DNA from: Paenibacillus arenosi
GTDB lineage: Bacteria; Bacillota; Bacilli; Paenibacillales; Paenibacillaceae
Direction of reading: 5' to 3'
Assembly (NCBI RefSeq): GCF_014841135.1
Contig: NZ_JACYTN010000009.1
Span: 1 to 64,000, forward strand
DNA: 64,000 bases
This document shows positions 33,172-43,211 of this stretch, piece after piece (the first letter of the stretch is position 1; each line of letters starts with the position of its first letter). The notes beneath the pieces were generated by a model. The model was not told the DNA's origin, made no database searches, and worked only from the letters and a program-made list of their open reading frames with translations. The position numbers were made by a program, and so were the translations under genes.

Positions 33172-34998
33172 CTATTTATAAAAAGGATTAAACCCTATCC
33201 CTTTGCCGGACGGCATCGCACCAGGGACGCCATCCGCTTCAAGCAGCGGACGAATAATTAATTTCGCAGGCCACACCTTATTTTCGAACAGCTCATATCG
33301 CAATACATCTCTATCCGCTTCAGGAATGTCGATAACTTGTAAAGCCTCTCTCAACTTCGCTTCTGTAATGTCCCAGAACGTACTCACCGGTATCTGATAA
33401 GATTCGGATAATGCCTCTATAATGGAAGCAAGGTTCACTTGTGTACCCAAAGATTGCACATAGAATATCAATTTCTCCAGCGTTTCATTGTACAAGCTAT
33501 TTGAATAGCCCGGTCGAATATGGTAGCGCGGATCTTCAATGCCATGCTTATCTAAATAAGGATGGTGCAATCGTACGGAATCATGATCACGGAATAGCAG
33601 CCCGCTTACTTTGTTGTCCTTAAGAACGACACAGCAATTTTGACCGTGAATCTCAGGAACGATGCCGACTTTAAACAATCTCATCACAATATCGTAGAAC
33701 GTGGAAGCCAATTCCGAATAGAATTGGATGACATCTTCTTTCGATATGCTTCCCCCTGCGATTTCTGTCAAGAAATGCTGGTCTGGCAGTACGACACCTA
33801 GCGATGACATCGGGAGAAACTTATAGTTGTCATCTAACAACTGCTGCGGATAAATTCTAACTTGTGCCGCCAAATGACGAGGATGATCGTCGAACAGCCC
33901 CATCGATGGAGGCATATAACCCCACCAGTTATTCTCTTCACACAAAAACACTTTATGTGCCAGTGTCTCGTCACAGGCTAGCGCTTGACGGAACATTTTT
34001 TCTCCTACAATTCCGTTCAGCAGCTTCACAACAGGCAAATATCGAGCAGCCCCTAACGATAACACGCTAATTGGCAGCTTTACCATTTTTGTAGATGCAG
34101 TCGTTGGAGTTAGTGAACGAACCGACGAAGTCGCGTAGAAATCACCGATTTGTGTATCAAGTACGATAATCGACTTGTCCTCTATTTCCTGCTTAAAGTT
34201 AGGCAAAATGACATGCTTCAGCTGCCAAATATGAACAGGGATAATCGTATACTGTTCTTTCGCAATCCCTTTCTTTTCTAACTCTTGATCGATCATCGCC
34301 TTCTGCTCATCGTGCAGAATATCATAGGGCTCCACTTTGTCCACATCTACGACTTCAGGAGAACCTTTTGCAATCGATTCATGGTGGATCGCGACCCAAT
34401 GCAAGGCCGTCTTCTTTCCAAACTCAGCCATATAGTTCTGGTAATCCTCCGTCGTAAAGCCAATTTTGGCCTTCGACAATGGATGAAACGGACGATCACG
34501 CAAAGAAGCAATCATCTCGCCTTTCACATACCATTCATATGCTGAGCTAGGAGTAAAGGACAGAGCCTCCCCAGCCTGCTCCAAACTTGTATGTAATTGT
34601 TGAATCGCGATATCTAGACCAGCCAAAAACTCCGACACGCCTGGATGAGCATAAGCTTCCTCAGACAGCACTTGACGCAGCACCATTTGAGCGACTTTAA
34701 TAGGAGAGCTGATCTCTACCCATTTCTCATCCTCATTTTTATAAATAGGTGAACCCGCTACCCATTGATATCCTTGCTTGTAGCACTTTTCTATCAGGAA
34801 TACAATGTTCCCAACGTACACGGACGCATCTTTATACAAAGGGAACAGCTGCTGCCATTCATTCGATGCGGCCGATAATGATATCGTCGTACGCTCATCT
34901 AATTGAAAAAACTGCTCGGCTAGAAATGCATCCATCACATCTTTCATAATCCGTTGCACTGCAGTTTGGCTTTGCGATAACGTTAATGTTGTATTCAT
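33172..34998 (-). CDS. NIS siderophore synthetase, IucA/IucC family (SbnC/AcsA position)
   Basis: A 608-residue NRPS-independent siderophore (NIS) synthetase, condensing a carboxylate with an amine or alcohol by ATP-dependent adenylation. The family ATP-binding region is R-P-F-H-P-L-S-K-A-K-I-G-F (the usual G-H-P-x-H-P start is changed to D-R-P-F-H-P), I-P-V-H-I-W-Q-L-K-H, S-S-V-R-S-L-T-P, and the C-terminal active-site stretch E-I-H-G-Q-N-C-C-V-V and F-R-D-H-D-S-V-R. It is the last gene of the operon, 1 bp after the decarboxylase stop, and occupies the role of SbnC in staphyloferrin B clusters. Which carboxylate it uses (2-oxoglutarate or citryl intermediate) is inferred, not shown. Confidence 0.93.
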   Translation of the reverse strand: MNTTLTLSQSQTAVQRIMKDVMDAFLAEQFFQLDERTTISLSAASNEWQQLFPLYKDASVYVGNIVFLIEKCYKQGYQWVAGSPIYKNEDEKWVEISSPIKVAQMVLRQVLSEEAYAHPGVSEFLAGLDIAIQQLHTSLEQAGEALSFTPSSAYEWYVKGEMIASLRDRPFHPLSKAKIGFTTEDYQNYMAEFGKKTALHWVAIHHESIAKGSPEVVDVDKVEPYDILHDEQKAMIDQELEKKGIAKEQYTIIPVHIWQLKHVILPNFKQEIEDKSIIVLDTQIGDFYATSSVRSLTPTTASTKMVKLPISVLSLGAARYLPVVKLLNGIVGEKMFRQALACDETLAHKVFLCEENNWWGYMPPSMGLFDDHPRHLAAQVRIYPQQLLDDNYKFLPMSSLGVVLPDQHFLTEIAGGSISKEDVIQFYSELASTFYDIVMRLFKVGIVPEIHGQNCCVVLKDNKVSGLLFRDHDSVRLHHPYLDKHGIEDPRYHIRPGYSNSLYNETLEKLIFYVQSLGTQVNLASIIEALSESYQIPVSTFWDITEAKLREALQVIDIPEADRDVLRYELFENKVWPAKLIIRPLLEADGVPGAMPSGKGIGFNPFYK

Positions 34999-34999
34999 C

Positions 35000-36205
35000 C
35001 TAATTTCCTTCCGTTATATAGTAAAATTTCGGATGTGGATGTCCTAAAAAATCATGATGGGAAATCGTCCAGCAATAAGCGCCTGACTTCTCGAACAAGA
35101 GCACATCCCCCACACGTAATTGCTCCAATTCAGCATTTGCATAAAGTTGGTCCTTCGGCGTGCACAGCTCACCAACGATGGTAGCTTGTCCATTGATGAT
35201 TTCTGGGCGCGCAAATGGATACGTCCATCTATCAAGCGGAACAATACGGAACGGATGATTATGCCCCCATGATGCAGGCAATCGATTATGATGTGTTCCA
35301 CCTCGTAACACCGCAAACCATTGATCCTGCGACTGCTTAATATCCACCACTTCAGCTGCATAGTAGCCATAATCGGCAACGATAAATCTTCCTGGCTCAA
35401 AGAACAGCTGCGTGTCTCCCAAAGCTTGCAACGCTTCGTTCTGAGCCAACAACGACGTAAACAATTCCCAATCGAAGCTCGGCGTACCGTCATAAGTAAC
35501 ACCAAACCCACCGCCGGCATTGATAACTTCAACATCCAGCCCGTACAACCGCTCCCATTCTTTTACGGTCTGTACATAAAACTGGACCATGTCCACATGC
35601 AGCTCGGCATGCAAATTGTTCGAGAGCGAATGGAAGTGGAACCCGCTAAGTTGAACATGCGTATTGTCAACGTCTTTCAGTATGGCTATAGCTTCTTCAA
35701 GCAACTGCTCATCCAGTCCAAATTGAGTTGGGCGTCCACCCATCGATATTTTCGTTTTGGGCAACGTGTTCGTCCTCACATTAATGCGCAGCAAGATCTG
35801 CGTAGTCCGCTCCCATTTCTTAGCTAACAGGATGATTTTGCGCAGCTCTAACAAACTTTCAACATGCAAATACGTCACGTTTTGTTTAATCGCCGTCTCA
35901 AGCTCATAGTCTTTCTTCCCAGGTCCTCCAAATAAAATAGGAACATCAGAGGAAACCCCTCTTACTTTCAAAAGTTCTCCGATGGATGCCACTTCAAATC
36001 CTTTCACGTAAGGCACCAACGCTTCAATAATGTTCGGATCAGGATTTGCTTTAATCGCATAAAATAAGTTCGTTTGGCTAGGCATCGTTTCTAGCATCGC
36101 TTTCACATGATTTTGAATGCCCTTTAAATCGTAAATATACGCACAGACAGGCTCATCATTGTGAACATGCCAGTCTGTGATCCATTTTTCAACAACTTGA
36201 TTCAT
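35000..36205 (-). CDS. PLP-dependent decarboxylase (SbnH/AcsE-like)
   Basis: A 401-residue fold type III decarboxylase of the diaminopimelate/ornithine group. The PLP Lys is in F-Y-A-I-K-A-N-P near residue 49, the phosphate-binding Gly loop is G-G-G-F-G-V and the E-P-G-R-F motif follows; a Cys in the C-terminal half (G-E-L-C-T-P-K-D) supplies the partner active-site residue. In staphyloferrin B, SbnH decarboxylates the citryl-diaminopropionate intermediate; AcsE does a similar step in achromobactin. Start ATG overlaps the aldolase stop (ATGA). Confidence 0.92.
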   Translation of the reverse strand: MNQVVEKWITDWHVHNDEPVCAYIYDLKGIQNHVKAMLETMPSQTNLFYAIKANPDPNIIEALVPYVKGFEVASIGELLKVRGVSSDVPILFGGPGKKDYELETAIKQNVTYLHVESLLELRKIILLAKKWERTTQILLRINVRTNTLPKTKISMGGRPTQFGLDEQLLEEAIAILKDVDNTHVQLSGFHFHSLSNNLHAELHVDMVQFYVQTVKEWERLYGLDVEVINAGGGFGVTYDGTPSFDWELFTSLLAQNEALQALGDTQLFFEPGRFIVADYGYYAAEVVDIKQSQDQWFAVLRGGTHHNRLPASWGHNHPFRIVPLDRWTYPFARPEIINGQATIVGELCTPKDQLYANAELEQLRVGDVLLFEKSGAYCWTISHHDFLGHPHPKFYYITEGN

Positions 36206-36981
36206 TGGCTCCCACCCATCACCTGTCGGTAGTCTTCACGCTTTGTTCTATAGGCTCGAAACGCTGTATTCCGGTCATCTCCAAGTACAAAAATATGAAC
36301 CCCGCGCTCAACCCACTTCGCATGTTGTTCCACGCTTCGAGAAACAATCGCATACGGTACATCGCAGCGCTTGGACGTTTCATATACTTGTTCTAAACAG
36401 CGCTGTACTTCAGGATGATCCGTATCCCATGGCACTCCTAGCGATTGCGATAGATCCGCTGCTCCTTCTAATACAAAGCTAACTTGTGGTATCGATAAAA
36501 TCGCTTCACTTTCAACAACGCCCGCTTCACTTTCTATCATGGGAACGATCATAATCTCTTCATTCGCTTCCTTGATATATTCGGTTAACGAATACTTGGC
36601 GAAAGCGCCGGGCCGCCCACTGTTCAAACTTCTCATGCCAATCGGATGATAATAGGAGTAAGAGATAGCCTTCTCGACTTGCTCTTTGCACTCCACATGA
36701 GGAATGACAATTCCTTGAGCGCCACTATCCAGCACTTTCAATATTTCATTCCGATCCACTTTAGAAATGCGTACGAGCGGTGTAATATCTAGCAATTCAG
36801 CAGCTCGAATCATATCTTCAATCGTTTCCATATTCGTTGATGCATGTTCATAATCAATAATGACAAAGTCGTACTCGGCATACCCGATCAGCTCGATGAC
36901 AATCGGATGCGGAATCGAGACAAATAGTCCATATACGGACTCATTTCGATTTATTTTTTCTTTCAGTTTATTCTTTCTCAT
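36202..36981 (-). CDS. HpcH/HpaI-aldolase-fold citrate synthase (SbnG/AcsB-like)
   Basis: A 259-residue protein of the HpcH/HpaI aldolase family: V-I-I-D-Y-E-H-A near residue 40, V-I-P-H-V-E, M-I-E-S-E-A-G-V (metal-binding Glu) and the flexible Arg-rich loop G-M-R-S-L-N-S-G-R-P. In S. aureus the relative SbnG makes citrate from oxaloacetate and acetyl-CoA to feed siderophore synthesis outside the TCA cycle. It overlaps both neighbours by 4 bp, in the same sbnF-sbnG-sbnH order as in staphyloferrin B clusters. Confidence 0.9.
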   Translation of the reverse strand: MRKNKLKEKINRNESVYGLFVSIPHPIVIELIGYAEYDFVIIDYEHASTNMETIEDMIRAAELLDITPLVRISKVDRNEILKVLDSGAQGIVIPHVECKEQVEKAISYSYYHPIGMRSLNSGRPGAFAKYSLTEYIKEANEEIMIVPMIESEAGVVESEAILSIPQVSFVLEGAADLSQSLGVPWDTDHPEVQRCLEQVYETSKRCDVPYAIVSRSVEQHAKWVERGVHIFVLGDDRNTAFRAYRTKREDYRQVMGGSQ

Positions 36982-38756
36982 ATTAAAATCCCTTTGGCCT
37001 CTAATAAAGGGTTTCTAACCTTTCGGAAGAATAGCTCGCCATCGCCATAAATACGACGCTTCGTCATTTCTTCGATTAGGCCGTCTTCTGAAAATAAATT
37101 GAACAGCTCGAATCTCTCATTGTATTCGGGATGCTCCGATTGATAGTTTAGAATGGTCTCTGTACATGAACGCCAGAAGTCCTCTTCACGCAAACCAAAC
37201 TTCTCCAATGTGAAACAAATTTCCGTCATACAAATAAAATAGAACGCATCAAACGTATAGTCTCTTACTTCAGACACCGTTTCCGCTTGCAGGAACGAGT
37301 AACGATTAAATTTACGATGGGTTTCTGGCTCAGGATGCAACTGCGGCGCCCACTCTGGGTGAAGAAGATGCTTGGTCATATACCGAACACTATCGTGCAA
37401 ATCTTTAATCATGATTTTGACTGGCAAGTTATTTTTCACGACTAATATAATGTTTTGCGAATGTGACTCCAGTGCAATTCCATGCGCATACAACAGATGG
37501 ATGATCGGAAGCGATACGACTTTAATGAGCGCCTCGCTCCATTTCTCGATCCCATGCTGCTCAACAGCGTCTTGAATGAAGGACTTGCCGTTTTTCTGGA
37601 TAAGTGTGATCGCATTTAACGGCCATGCCTCTTCGCCTTCTTCCAAATACGTGGAAACATTTTCGCGATATACGGCACCAAGCGTTCCGTAAGCCGAGCG
37701 ATATTGGATTGCATTTAGCTTATTGTAGCGGACAGATATGCCAACTACTTCTCTTAAAAAGTGAAATCCTTCTCCTTGCAAAAGTTCATCATTTTGAATA
37801 ATATGGTGCAGCCAATCGCTAATCAGTGGAGCATTTTGCGTTGTATGATGTGCCAAAATACGGCTCGTGGATGTGTTTATCAAACTCATAGCTAGCTTAA
37901 TATAAGGTGCATCTGTACGATTGCGATGTGACATGGAACGTATCGATTGCTGGGCACGGTACATGCTATTCGAGGTCCCTAAGAGCACCATATCTTTATC
38001 GATTAATTGCTGTATAAACAAGGAAGGTGTGCGATGTTCCATTTGCCATGGATGCACCGGTATGAAAATATATCGCTTATCGCTAGAACCCTTCTCTTTC
38101 AAGATTTGTGCAAATCGCTCCATATCCTCATTTGTAAGATGAAGCTTGTACATCTCCTCTAGGGAACTTGCTTTTGAAACCGCGACATCTGCGAGCTGAT
38201 CACTTACCGCAATCCACTGCAAGGCAATGTCTTGATTAAACTCTGGCCCGTACAAATAATTATCCTCTAGAGAGAAGCCAATTCTTGATTTGTAGCTCGG
38301 ATGATAAGGATGCCCGTCAGCCATATGGCTCTCTAATGCTTCATAGTGCATGTCCCCTGCTGGAATCTCATCCGCCTGATATACTTTAGATTGCTTATCT
38401 TTTGCTAACGTTTCTAACAACTCATCGATAAATTGATTTTTAAGCGTACCATCCAAACTATTTTGAATCACTTCTTCCAAAAACACATAAATATTGGTGC
38501 ATGGTTCGCCTTCTCTTTTTATCGAGTTTTTATCTATTTTCACCCTGCCAAAAGACCACTTCTCATCCGCTTCACACGAATAATGCACAGTGCCGTCTTC
38601 CGCATTTTTTCCAGTAAAAGTCCATACTCGGTTATTTTTCACTACGTTAATAATGCCTTCGAACAGCATCGCTTCCATCGTCTGACGCATAATTCTTTCT
38701 TTAACTTCATCTAGGCATACAGCCTCTGTTTTACTAAAATGACTTGCTTGACTCAC
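36978..38756 (-). CDS. NIS siderophore synthetase, IucA/IucC family (SbnF/AcsC position)
   Basis: A 592-residue NIS synthetase with all family blocks: G-H-P-Y-H-P-S-Y-K-S-R-I-G-F, I-P-V-H-P-W-Q-M-E-H, Q-S-I-R-S-M-S-H-R, and near the C-terminus L-E-S-H-S-Q-N-I-I-L-V with I-K-D-L-H-D-S-V-R. The start is taken as GTG at 38756, 8 bases after AGGGAG; a GTG nine bases upstream overlaps that site. It overlaps the upstream synthetase by about 23 bp. It corresponds by position to SbnF. Confidence 0.92.
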   Translation of the reverse strand: MSQASHFSKTEAVCLDEVKERIMRQTMEAMLFEGIINVVKNNRVWTFTGKNAEDGTVHYSCEADEKWSFGRVKIDKNSIKREGEPCTNIYVFLEEVIQNSLDGTLKNQFIDELLETLAKDKQSKVYQADEIPAGDMHYEALESHMADGHPYHPSYKSRIGFSLEDNYLYGPEFNQDIALQWIAVSDQLADVAVSKASSLEEMYKLHLTNEDMERFAQILKEKGSSDKRYIFIPVHPWQMEHRTPSLFIQQLIDKDMVLLGTSNSMYRAQQSIRSMSHRNRTDAPYIKLAMSLINTSTSRILAHHTTQNAPLISDWLHHIIQNDELLQGEGFHFLREVVGISVRYNKLNAIQYRSAYGTLGAVYRENVSTYLEEGEEAWPLNAITLIQKNGKSFIQDAVEQHGIEKWSEALIKVVSLPIIHLLYAHGIALESHSQNIILVVKNNLPVKIMIKDLHDSVRYMTKHLLHPEWAPQLHPEPETHRKFNRYSFLQAETVSEVRDYTFDAFYFICMTEICFTLEKFGLREEDFWRSCTETILNYQSEHPEYNERFELFNLFSEDGLIEEMTKRRIYGDGELFFRKVRNPLLEAKGILI

Positions 38757-40419
38757 TTGTTCCACTCCCTAATTGGTTCATGATGTTGTTCACTAGAACG
38801 TAAGAAGGCGTCTCACTCACTCCGGCAAGACAGCTCATCATATTCCGCTTCGCATAAAAACCTTCCGCCTCTAACAGATGCAGGACATACTCATTGTGAT
38901 GCTGTTCTACTTCTTTCGTGAGCACATCACGTACGATGTTCCAGAAATATTCCTCTGTTGCTTGTATGCCGCTCGCAAGTGCATGAATCAATGAACCTAA
39001 ATGATTGACGATAAAATAGTACGAAGTACGCGCCCAAGCCTTCTCTTTTTCATAAAATAGCAGGCCTGACTTATCAATTTGATCCGCCACTTTCTCTTGA
39101 TTCACACTCACACCTTCCAAATCTCGAATAATGAAGGTGTGCGGCATACCATTTTTAATCGTTACTAAGCAGTTTTGCGAATGTGCTTCAAAATGAATAC
39201 CTTTTTCTTCAGCTACGCGAACAATCGACAAGAGCGATATTTCTAAATAGCGTCTAAACCATGGCTCAAGCTGATTGCGATCAATAAGGGAAAATAGTCT
39301 TGCTGGCTCTCCTGCTCTAGGAGCTTCAATTAAGCTGGACAACACAAACGTTGACGTTACGTCAAACTGGATCGGACGATAAGCAATGGTGAACAATTTT
39401 GTAAGCTCATCATCTTCAAATTGACACGTACAAACACCTTCCTCGTAAGAAATTTCGGTATGTGGGTCATCATCAAAGCAATGGTGCTGCAGCAAATAGT
39501 TGGATGCATCCAACGTTCTGCGCATTTGTTCCTTGTTGTTGTTTCTCATCATATTTGTAATTTGAATATTCAACGATAGTTTGATATTGCATTCCATGTC
39601 AGGAACATACACTGTTCGTACCGAAGAAGTCGGATATGCGATAGGCCCAAAGCTCCCTAAAAGAATAATGTTCTCTTGTGCAATATAGTCTTTTACTGCT
39701 TTCACTGATTGCACATGCTTGTACTGCCAAGGATGAATCGGTAATATTTCGTACTCGTCTCGTTTTTCTGCAAGTATCGCTTGAGCTTGTGCTTCAACCG
39801 TATCGTGCAGCTTCGTGTGTCGTCCTAGATACACCCACTCTTCTTGATAAACATGCTTCTTAATAGCCAAATAGCATAATGGAAATGAAGGTTGAAGCTC
39901 GGGACAATACGCGCTTACTTCATCTTCCGTAAAACCTAATGTGTTCTTAGGAAACGGATGAAACGGATGCCCATACAGCAAAGATTGTTCTGATGATAAA
40001 TAATCATATATAGGAGAATAAGAAGTATGCTTTAGAAATAATGCTAAGTTGCGATAGCTGTTATCAATTCTTTTGGAGAAATCCAGCCTGCTCTTGTCTG
40101 TTACTAGTGAATCCTGCTGCTGTAGCTCTCTCACCATCCACTGGACGAGTTCAGGGTAATCCAGCGCCTGCCCTTGTTGTACGTAAATATCCTTATATTC
40201 ATGTTCACCGATAGCTGAATAAAAAGAAAACGTTCCCGACACGGTCACTTTACTAGCTGGAAAATAAAGTGTAAATGTCTGGCTGTTAGCATCGATAGAT
40301 AATAGATGACGATTCTCTTGGCAAAATTCTCGAATATAGCAATTTAACAACGTCTTACATGTATAGTAATTCGCTCGTTCTTGACGATTAGACAGCTGAC
40401 TTGTTTTCACTTCCAACAA
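38734..40419 (-). CDS. NIS siderophore synthetase, IucA/IucC family (SbnE/AcsD position)
   Basis: A 561-residue NIS synthetase: G-H-P-F-H-P-F-P-K-N-T-L-G-F, L-P-I-H-P-W-Q-Y-K-H, S-S-V-R-T-V-Y-V-P, and F-E-A-H-S-Q-N-C-L-V-T with I-R-D-L-E-G-V. By order it equals SbnE/AcsD, which activate a prochiral carboxyl of citrate in the first committed step. The likely start is TTG at 40419, inside the exporter gene and 9 bases after AAGAAGG; there is no ATG before the conserved part. The 32-bp overlap with the exporter implies coupled translation. Confidence 0.92.
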   Translation of the reverse strand: MLEVKTSQLSNRQERANYYTCKTLLNCYIREFCQENRHLLSIDANSQTFTLYFPASKVTVSGTFSFYSAIGEHEYKDIYVQQGQALDYPELVQWMVRELQQQDSLVTDKSRLDFSKRIDNSYRNLALFLKHTSYSPIYDYLSSEQSLLYGHPFHPFPKNTLGFTEDEVSAYCPELQPSFPLCYLAIKKHVYQEEWVYLGRHTKLHDTVEAQAQAILAEKRDEYEILPIHPWQYKHVQSVKAVKDYIAQENIILLGSFGPIAYPTSSVRTVYVPDMECNIKLSLNIQITNMMRNNNKEQMRRTLDASNYLLQHHCFDDDPHTEISYEEGVCTCQFEDDELTKLFTIAYRPIQFDVTSTFVLSSLIEAPRAGEPARLFSLIDRNQLEPWFRRYLEISLLSIVRVAEEKGIHFEAHSQNCLVTIKNGMPHTFIIRDLEGVSVNQEKVADQIDKSGLLFYEKEKAWARTSYYFIVNHLGSLIHALASGIQATEEYFWNIVRDVLTKEVEQHHNEYVLHLLEAEGFYAKRNMMSCLAGVSETPSYVLVNNIMNQLGSGTSESSKSF

Positions 40420-41821
40420 CGATGTCTACCTTCTTCCTATTTATGAATAAAATTAGTGGCAATGTAAGTAATAGAAGACTGCCCAATACGATACACTCTT
40501 CTTTGAGGGCAAGCCACTTCGCATATTCAACTGATTCACCCGTTTGGACTAACATCTGCCATCGAACATCGTAATATAAAGCTAACAACATTACGGCAAA
40601 GGATGATAGCAAACGTTCAATCGTACTCGATAACGCAGATCCTTCATGCATGTCTTCTTCTGGCAACGAATTAAGCCCGATCGTCGTAATCGTCATATCA
40701 GATAGCCCCATTCCAATCCCTCGTAATGCCATAAAGAGAACGATAACGATGATAGAAATGCTTCGCGGTAAAAAAGCAAAAGCCATCATAGAAATGACGA
40801 TAAATCCAACGCCAACTAAGATAAAATTCAATGATCTCCCTGAATCCATCCACTTGCCGCCAATCCACACAAATATGCTCGTACAGATCGCAGTTGGAAT
40901 GAACATCGCACCAATGACAGAAGGTGATAAGCCAAATACCTCAAGAAACAACAGTGGAAGAACGAAGATCGCACCGAACATAACGATATCCTGTATGACC
41001 GAAATGATAACTACTGTCCTGAAAATTGGATTTCCTCGCAGAAGCTTATAGCGAATAATCGGTTCTTCTCTCCTGTTTTCCTTTTGAATAAAGCGAATCA
41101 AAGCCACAGCACCTAATCCAAACGATAAATACACGATCCACTTGGATACAGCGGGGTTTGAAAGGAGTTGAATACCTAAACTGAGCAAAGCAATGCTCGT
41201 TATGAGCAGTATAATGCCTTCCATATGAATGGACTTTCTACGAGCTGGTTCGTACGGTTTGATTTGCGCAGCACACATGATGATCGAAAAGAGCGCGAAC
41301 GGAACATTGATCCAGAATAGATGACGTAGCTCCCCCACTTCCATAATGATGCCGCCTAATGTTGGACCAATTGCAGGCGCAATCATAAGCAGCATGCCCC
41401 ATATCCCAGTCACTCTACCACGCGCTTCTTTTTCATAACAATCAAATAACAACACTAATGACAACGGGATCATTAATCCGGCTGCAACTCCATGGACAAA
41501 TCGGACTACCATCACAATTTCTACATAGGAATAGAACAAACCGCCTATGATCGAGAAAGTACCATATAAGCCGATTCCTAACAAATACGTACGCTTTCTG
41601 CCTAAACGATCAACGACCAATGATGTCAGAGGCAATGTAATGGTCATCGCCAACATATAAAGCGCGATTATCCATCCACCTAATGAGGTTGAAATACCAT
41701 ACATACTCACGAACTTAGGCAATAAGATGTTAAATGCACTATTGGTAAGAACTAATGAGAACGCACCTGTAAAAATTGAAAATAGCACAGCGTGCTTATT
41801 CAAGTAACCTGGCTTTATCAT
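40388..41821 (-). CDS. MFS exporter, DHA2 type (SbnD/YhcA-like)
   Basis: A 477-residue major facilitator with about 14 membrane segments. Motif A is seen as D-R-L-G-R-K-R-T-Y-L and motif C-like Gly/Pro patterning in A-P-A-I-G-P-T-L-G-G, typical of the drug/proton antiporter DHA2 group. Its place between the aminotransferase and the synthetases and its ATGA overlap with the aminotransferase argue for siderophore export, as for SbnD. Confidence 0.9.
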   Translation of the reverse strand: MIKPGYLNKHAVLFSIFTGAFSLVLTNSAFNILLPKFVSMYGISTSLGGWIIALYMLAMTITLPLTSLVVDRLGRKRTYLLGIGLYGTFSIIGGLFYSYVEIVMVVRFVHGVAAGLMIPLSLVLLFDCYEKEARGRVTGIWGMLLMIAPAIGPTLGGIIMEVGELRHLFWINVPFALFSIIMCAAQIKPYEPARRKSIHMEGIILLITSIALLSLGIQLLSNPAVSKWIVYLSFGLGAVALIRFIQKENRREEPIIRYKLLRGNPIFRTVVIISVIQDIVMFGAIFVLPLLFLEVFGLSPSVIGAMFIPTAICTSIFVWIGGKWMDSGRSLNFILVGVGFIVISMMAFAFLPRSISIIVIVLFMALRGIGMGLSDMTITTIGLNSLPEEDMHEGSALSSTIERLLSSFAVMLLALYYDVRWQMLVQTGESVEYAKWLALKEECIVLGSLLLLTLPLILFINRKKVDIVVGSENKSAV

Positions 41822-43173
41822 GAATTCGTTATGAGCTCAACGGCTTCTTTGACGGATTTCTCAAAAATATCTAGCACTTTAGCTGTTTCAAGCGCGGAAA
41901 TAGTAAGTGGTGGTAAAAAGCGAAGCACAGCAGAACGACGTCCCCCGACTTCAATAATAAGTCCATTAGCAAAGCATCTTTCTTGAATATGTGCCGTTAA
42001 TTCGCCGAATTGAGGGTAGTGACCTAGTTGATCTTTACGGCCACTTGGATTCACAATTTCTACGCCGATCATTAGCCCTCTACCGCGAACATCGCCAATG
42101 ACTTCGTATTTATGTTTCAAACCATTCAAATATTCAAAAAACTGATTACTGCGATCTTTAACATTTTCAAGCACATCATGTTCCTTCATATACTTCAATG
42201 TAGCTAGTCCTGTCGCCATGCCCATTTGGTTGCCGCGGAATGTTCCTGTATGTGCACCTGGATTCCATTTGTCCAATTCTTCTTTATAGATAACTACAGA
42301 CATCGGCAAGCTTCCACCAATTGCTTTTGAGCAAACGATCACATCTGGAACAATATCAGCATGTTCGAAGGAGAACATTTTACCCGTTCTACCAATCCCC
42401 GTTTGCACTTCATCAATAATTAAAGGAATTCCTCGTTCTGCTGTAATTCGACGCAGCTCTTTCAACCATTGAATAGCAGCAGGAACGGAACCGCCTTCTC
42501 CTTGAACCGTTTCAACGATGACGCCGCAAGGAGCAGCAATGCCGCTTTCACAATCATCTAGTAAATGTTCGATATAATGCGCGCTTATTTGAGAGGTTTG
42601 CTCTCCACCTACCCCGAACGGGCAGCGATATTCATAGGGGAATGGTAAGAAATGAACATCCGGCAGCAGACTTTGCAAATGCTGCTTCTTGCTCAAGTTG
42701 CCGCTCATCGCCATCGTGGCTTGAGTAGAACCGTGATAACCACCATGGAAAGCCAGTATTGATTTTCCTTTAGTTGCCGTTTTCACAAGCTTAATAGCTG
42801 CTTCTACTCCATCTGCACCTGTTGGGCCACAGAATTGAATTTTTGCGGAATCTTTCAATTCTTCTGGCAAGATAGAGAAAATCTCTTGCATGAACTCTAT
42901 TTTCAACGGAGTAGCTAAGTCTAGTGTGTGAAGTGGTAGCTGTTGCTCTAATACATCCTTAATTGCTTCTGTTACGACCTCGTGATTATGCCCTAGTGCT
43001 AATGTCCCTGCACCTGCAAGGCAATCATAGTATTGTTTGCCATCTGTATCTGTAATAATCGTGCCTTTGGCTTTCTTAATAATAAGAGGAAATTTGCGTG
43101 GATACGATCTTGCATTGGATTCCTTTTCAGATTGAAGCTTATAGTATTCGTTCTCTACATTTGTTGTAATCAT
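41818..43173 (-). CDS. class III aminotransferase, L-2,4-diaminobutyrate:2-oxoglutarate type (AcsF/RhbA-like)
   Basis: A 451-residue PLP aminotransferase. Seen are G-G-Y-H-G-S-T-Q-A-T-M (cofactor region), I-I-D-E-V-Q-T-G-I-G-R-T-G and the PLP Lys in V-C-S-K-A-I-G-G; the N-terminal C-L-A-G-A-G-T-L-A-L-G-H-N and F-C-G-P-T-G-A-D-G-V-E-A are typical of the diaminobutyrate group. It should make 2,4-diaminobutyrate from aspartate semialdehyde and glutamate. Achromobactin and rhizobactin 1021 clusters have such an enzyme; staphyloferrin B clusters do not. AAAGGAG precedes the ATG. Confidence 0.9.
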   Translation of the reverse strand: MITTNVENEYYKLQSEKESNARSYPRKFPLIIKKAKGTIITDTDGKQYYDCLAGAGTLALGHNHEVVTEAIKDVLEQQLPLHTLDLATPLKIEFMQEIFSILPEELKDSAKIQFCGPTGADGVEAAIKLVKTATKGKSILAFHGGYHGSTQATMAMSGNLSKKQHLQSLLPDVHFLPFPYEYRCPFGVGGEQTSQISAHYIEHLLDDCESGIAAPCGVIVETVQGEGGSVPAAIQWLKELRRITAERGIPLIIDEVQTGIGRTGKMFSFEHADIVPDVIVCSKAIGGSLPMSVVIYKEELDKWNPGAHTGTFRGNQMGMATGLATLKYMKEHDVLENVKDRSNQFFEYLNGLKHKYEVIGDVRGRGLMIGVEIVNPSGRKDQLGHYPQFGELTAHIQERCFANGLIIEVGGRRSAVLRFLPPLTISALETAKVLDIFEKSVKEAVELITNS

Positions 43174-43211
43174 GGTAGTTTGCTCCTTTGTACATGTATG
43201 TGAGTCCGTTA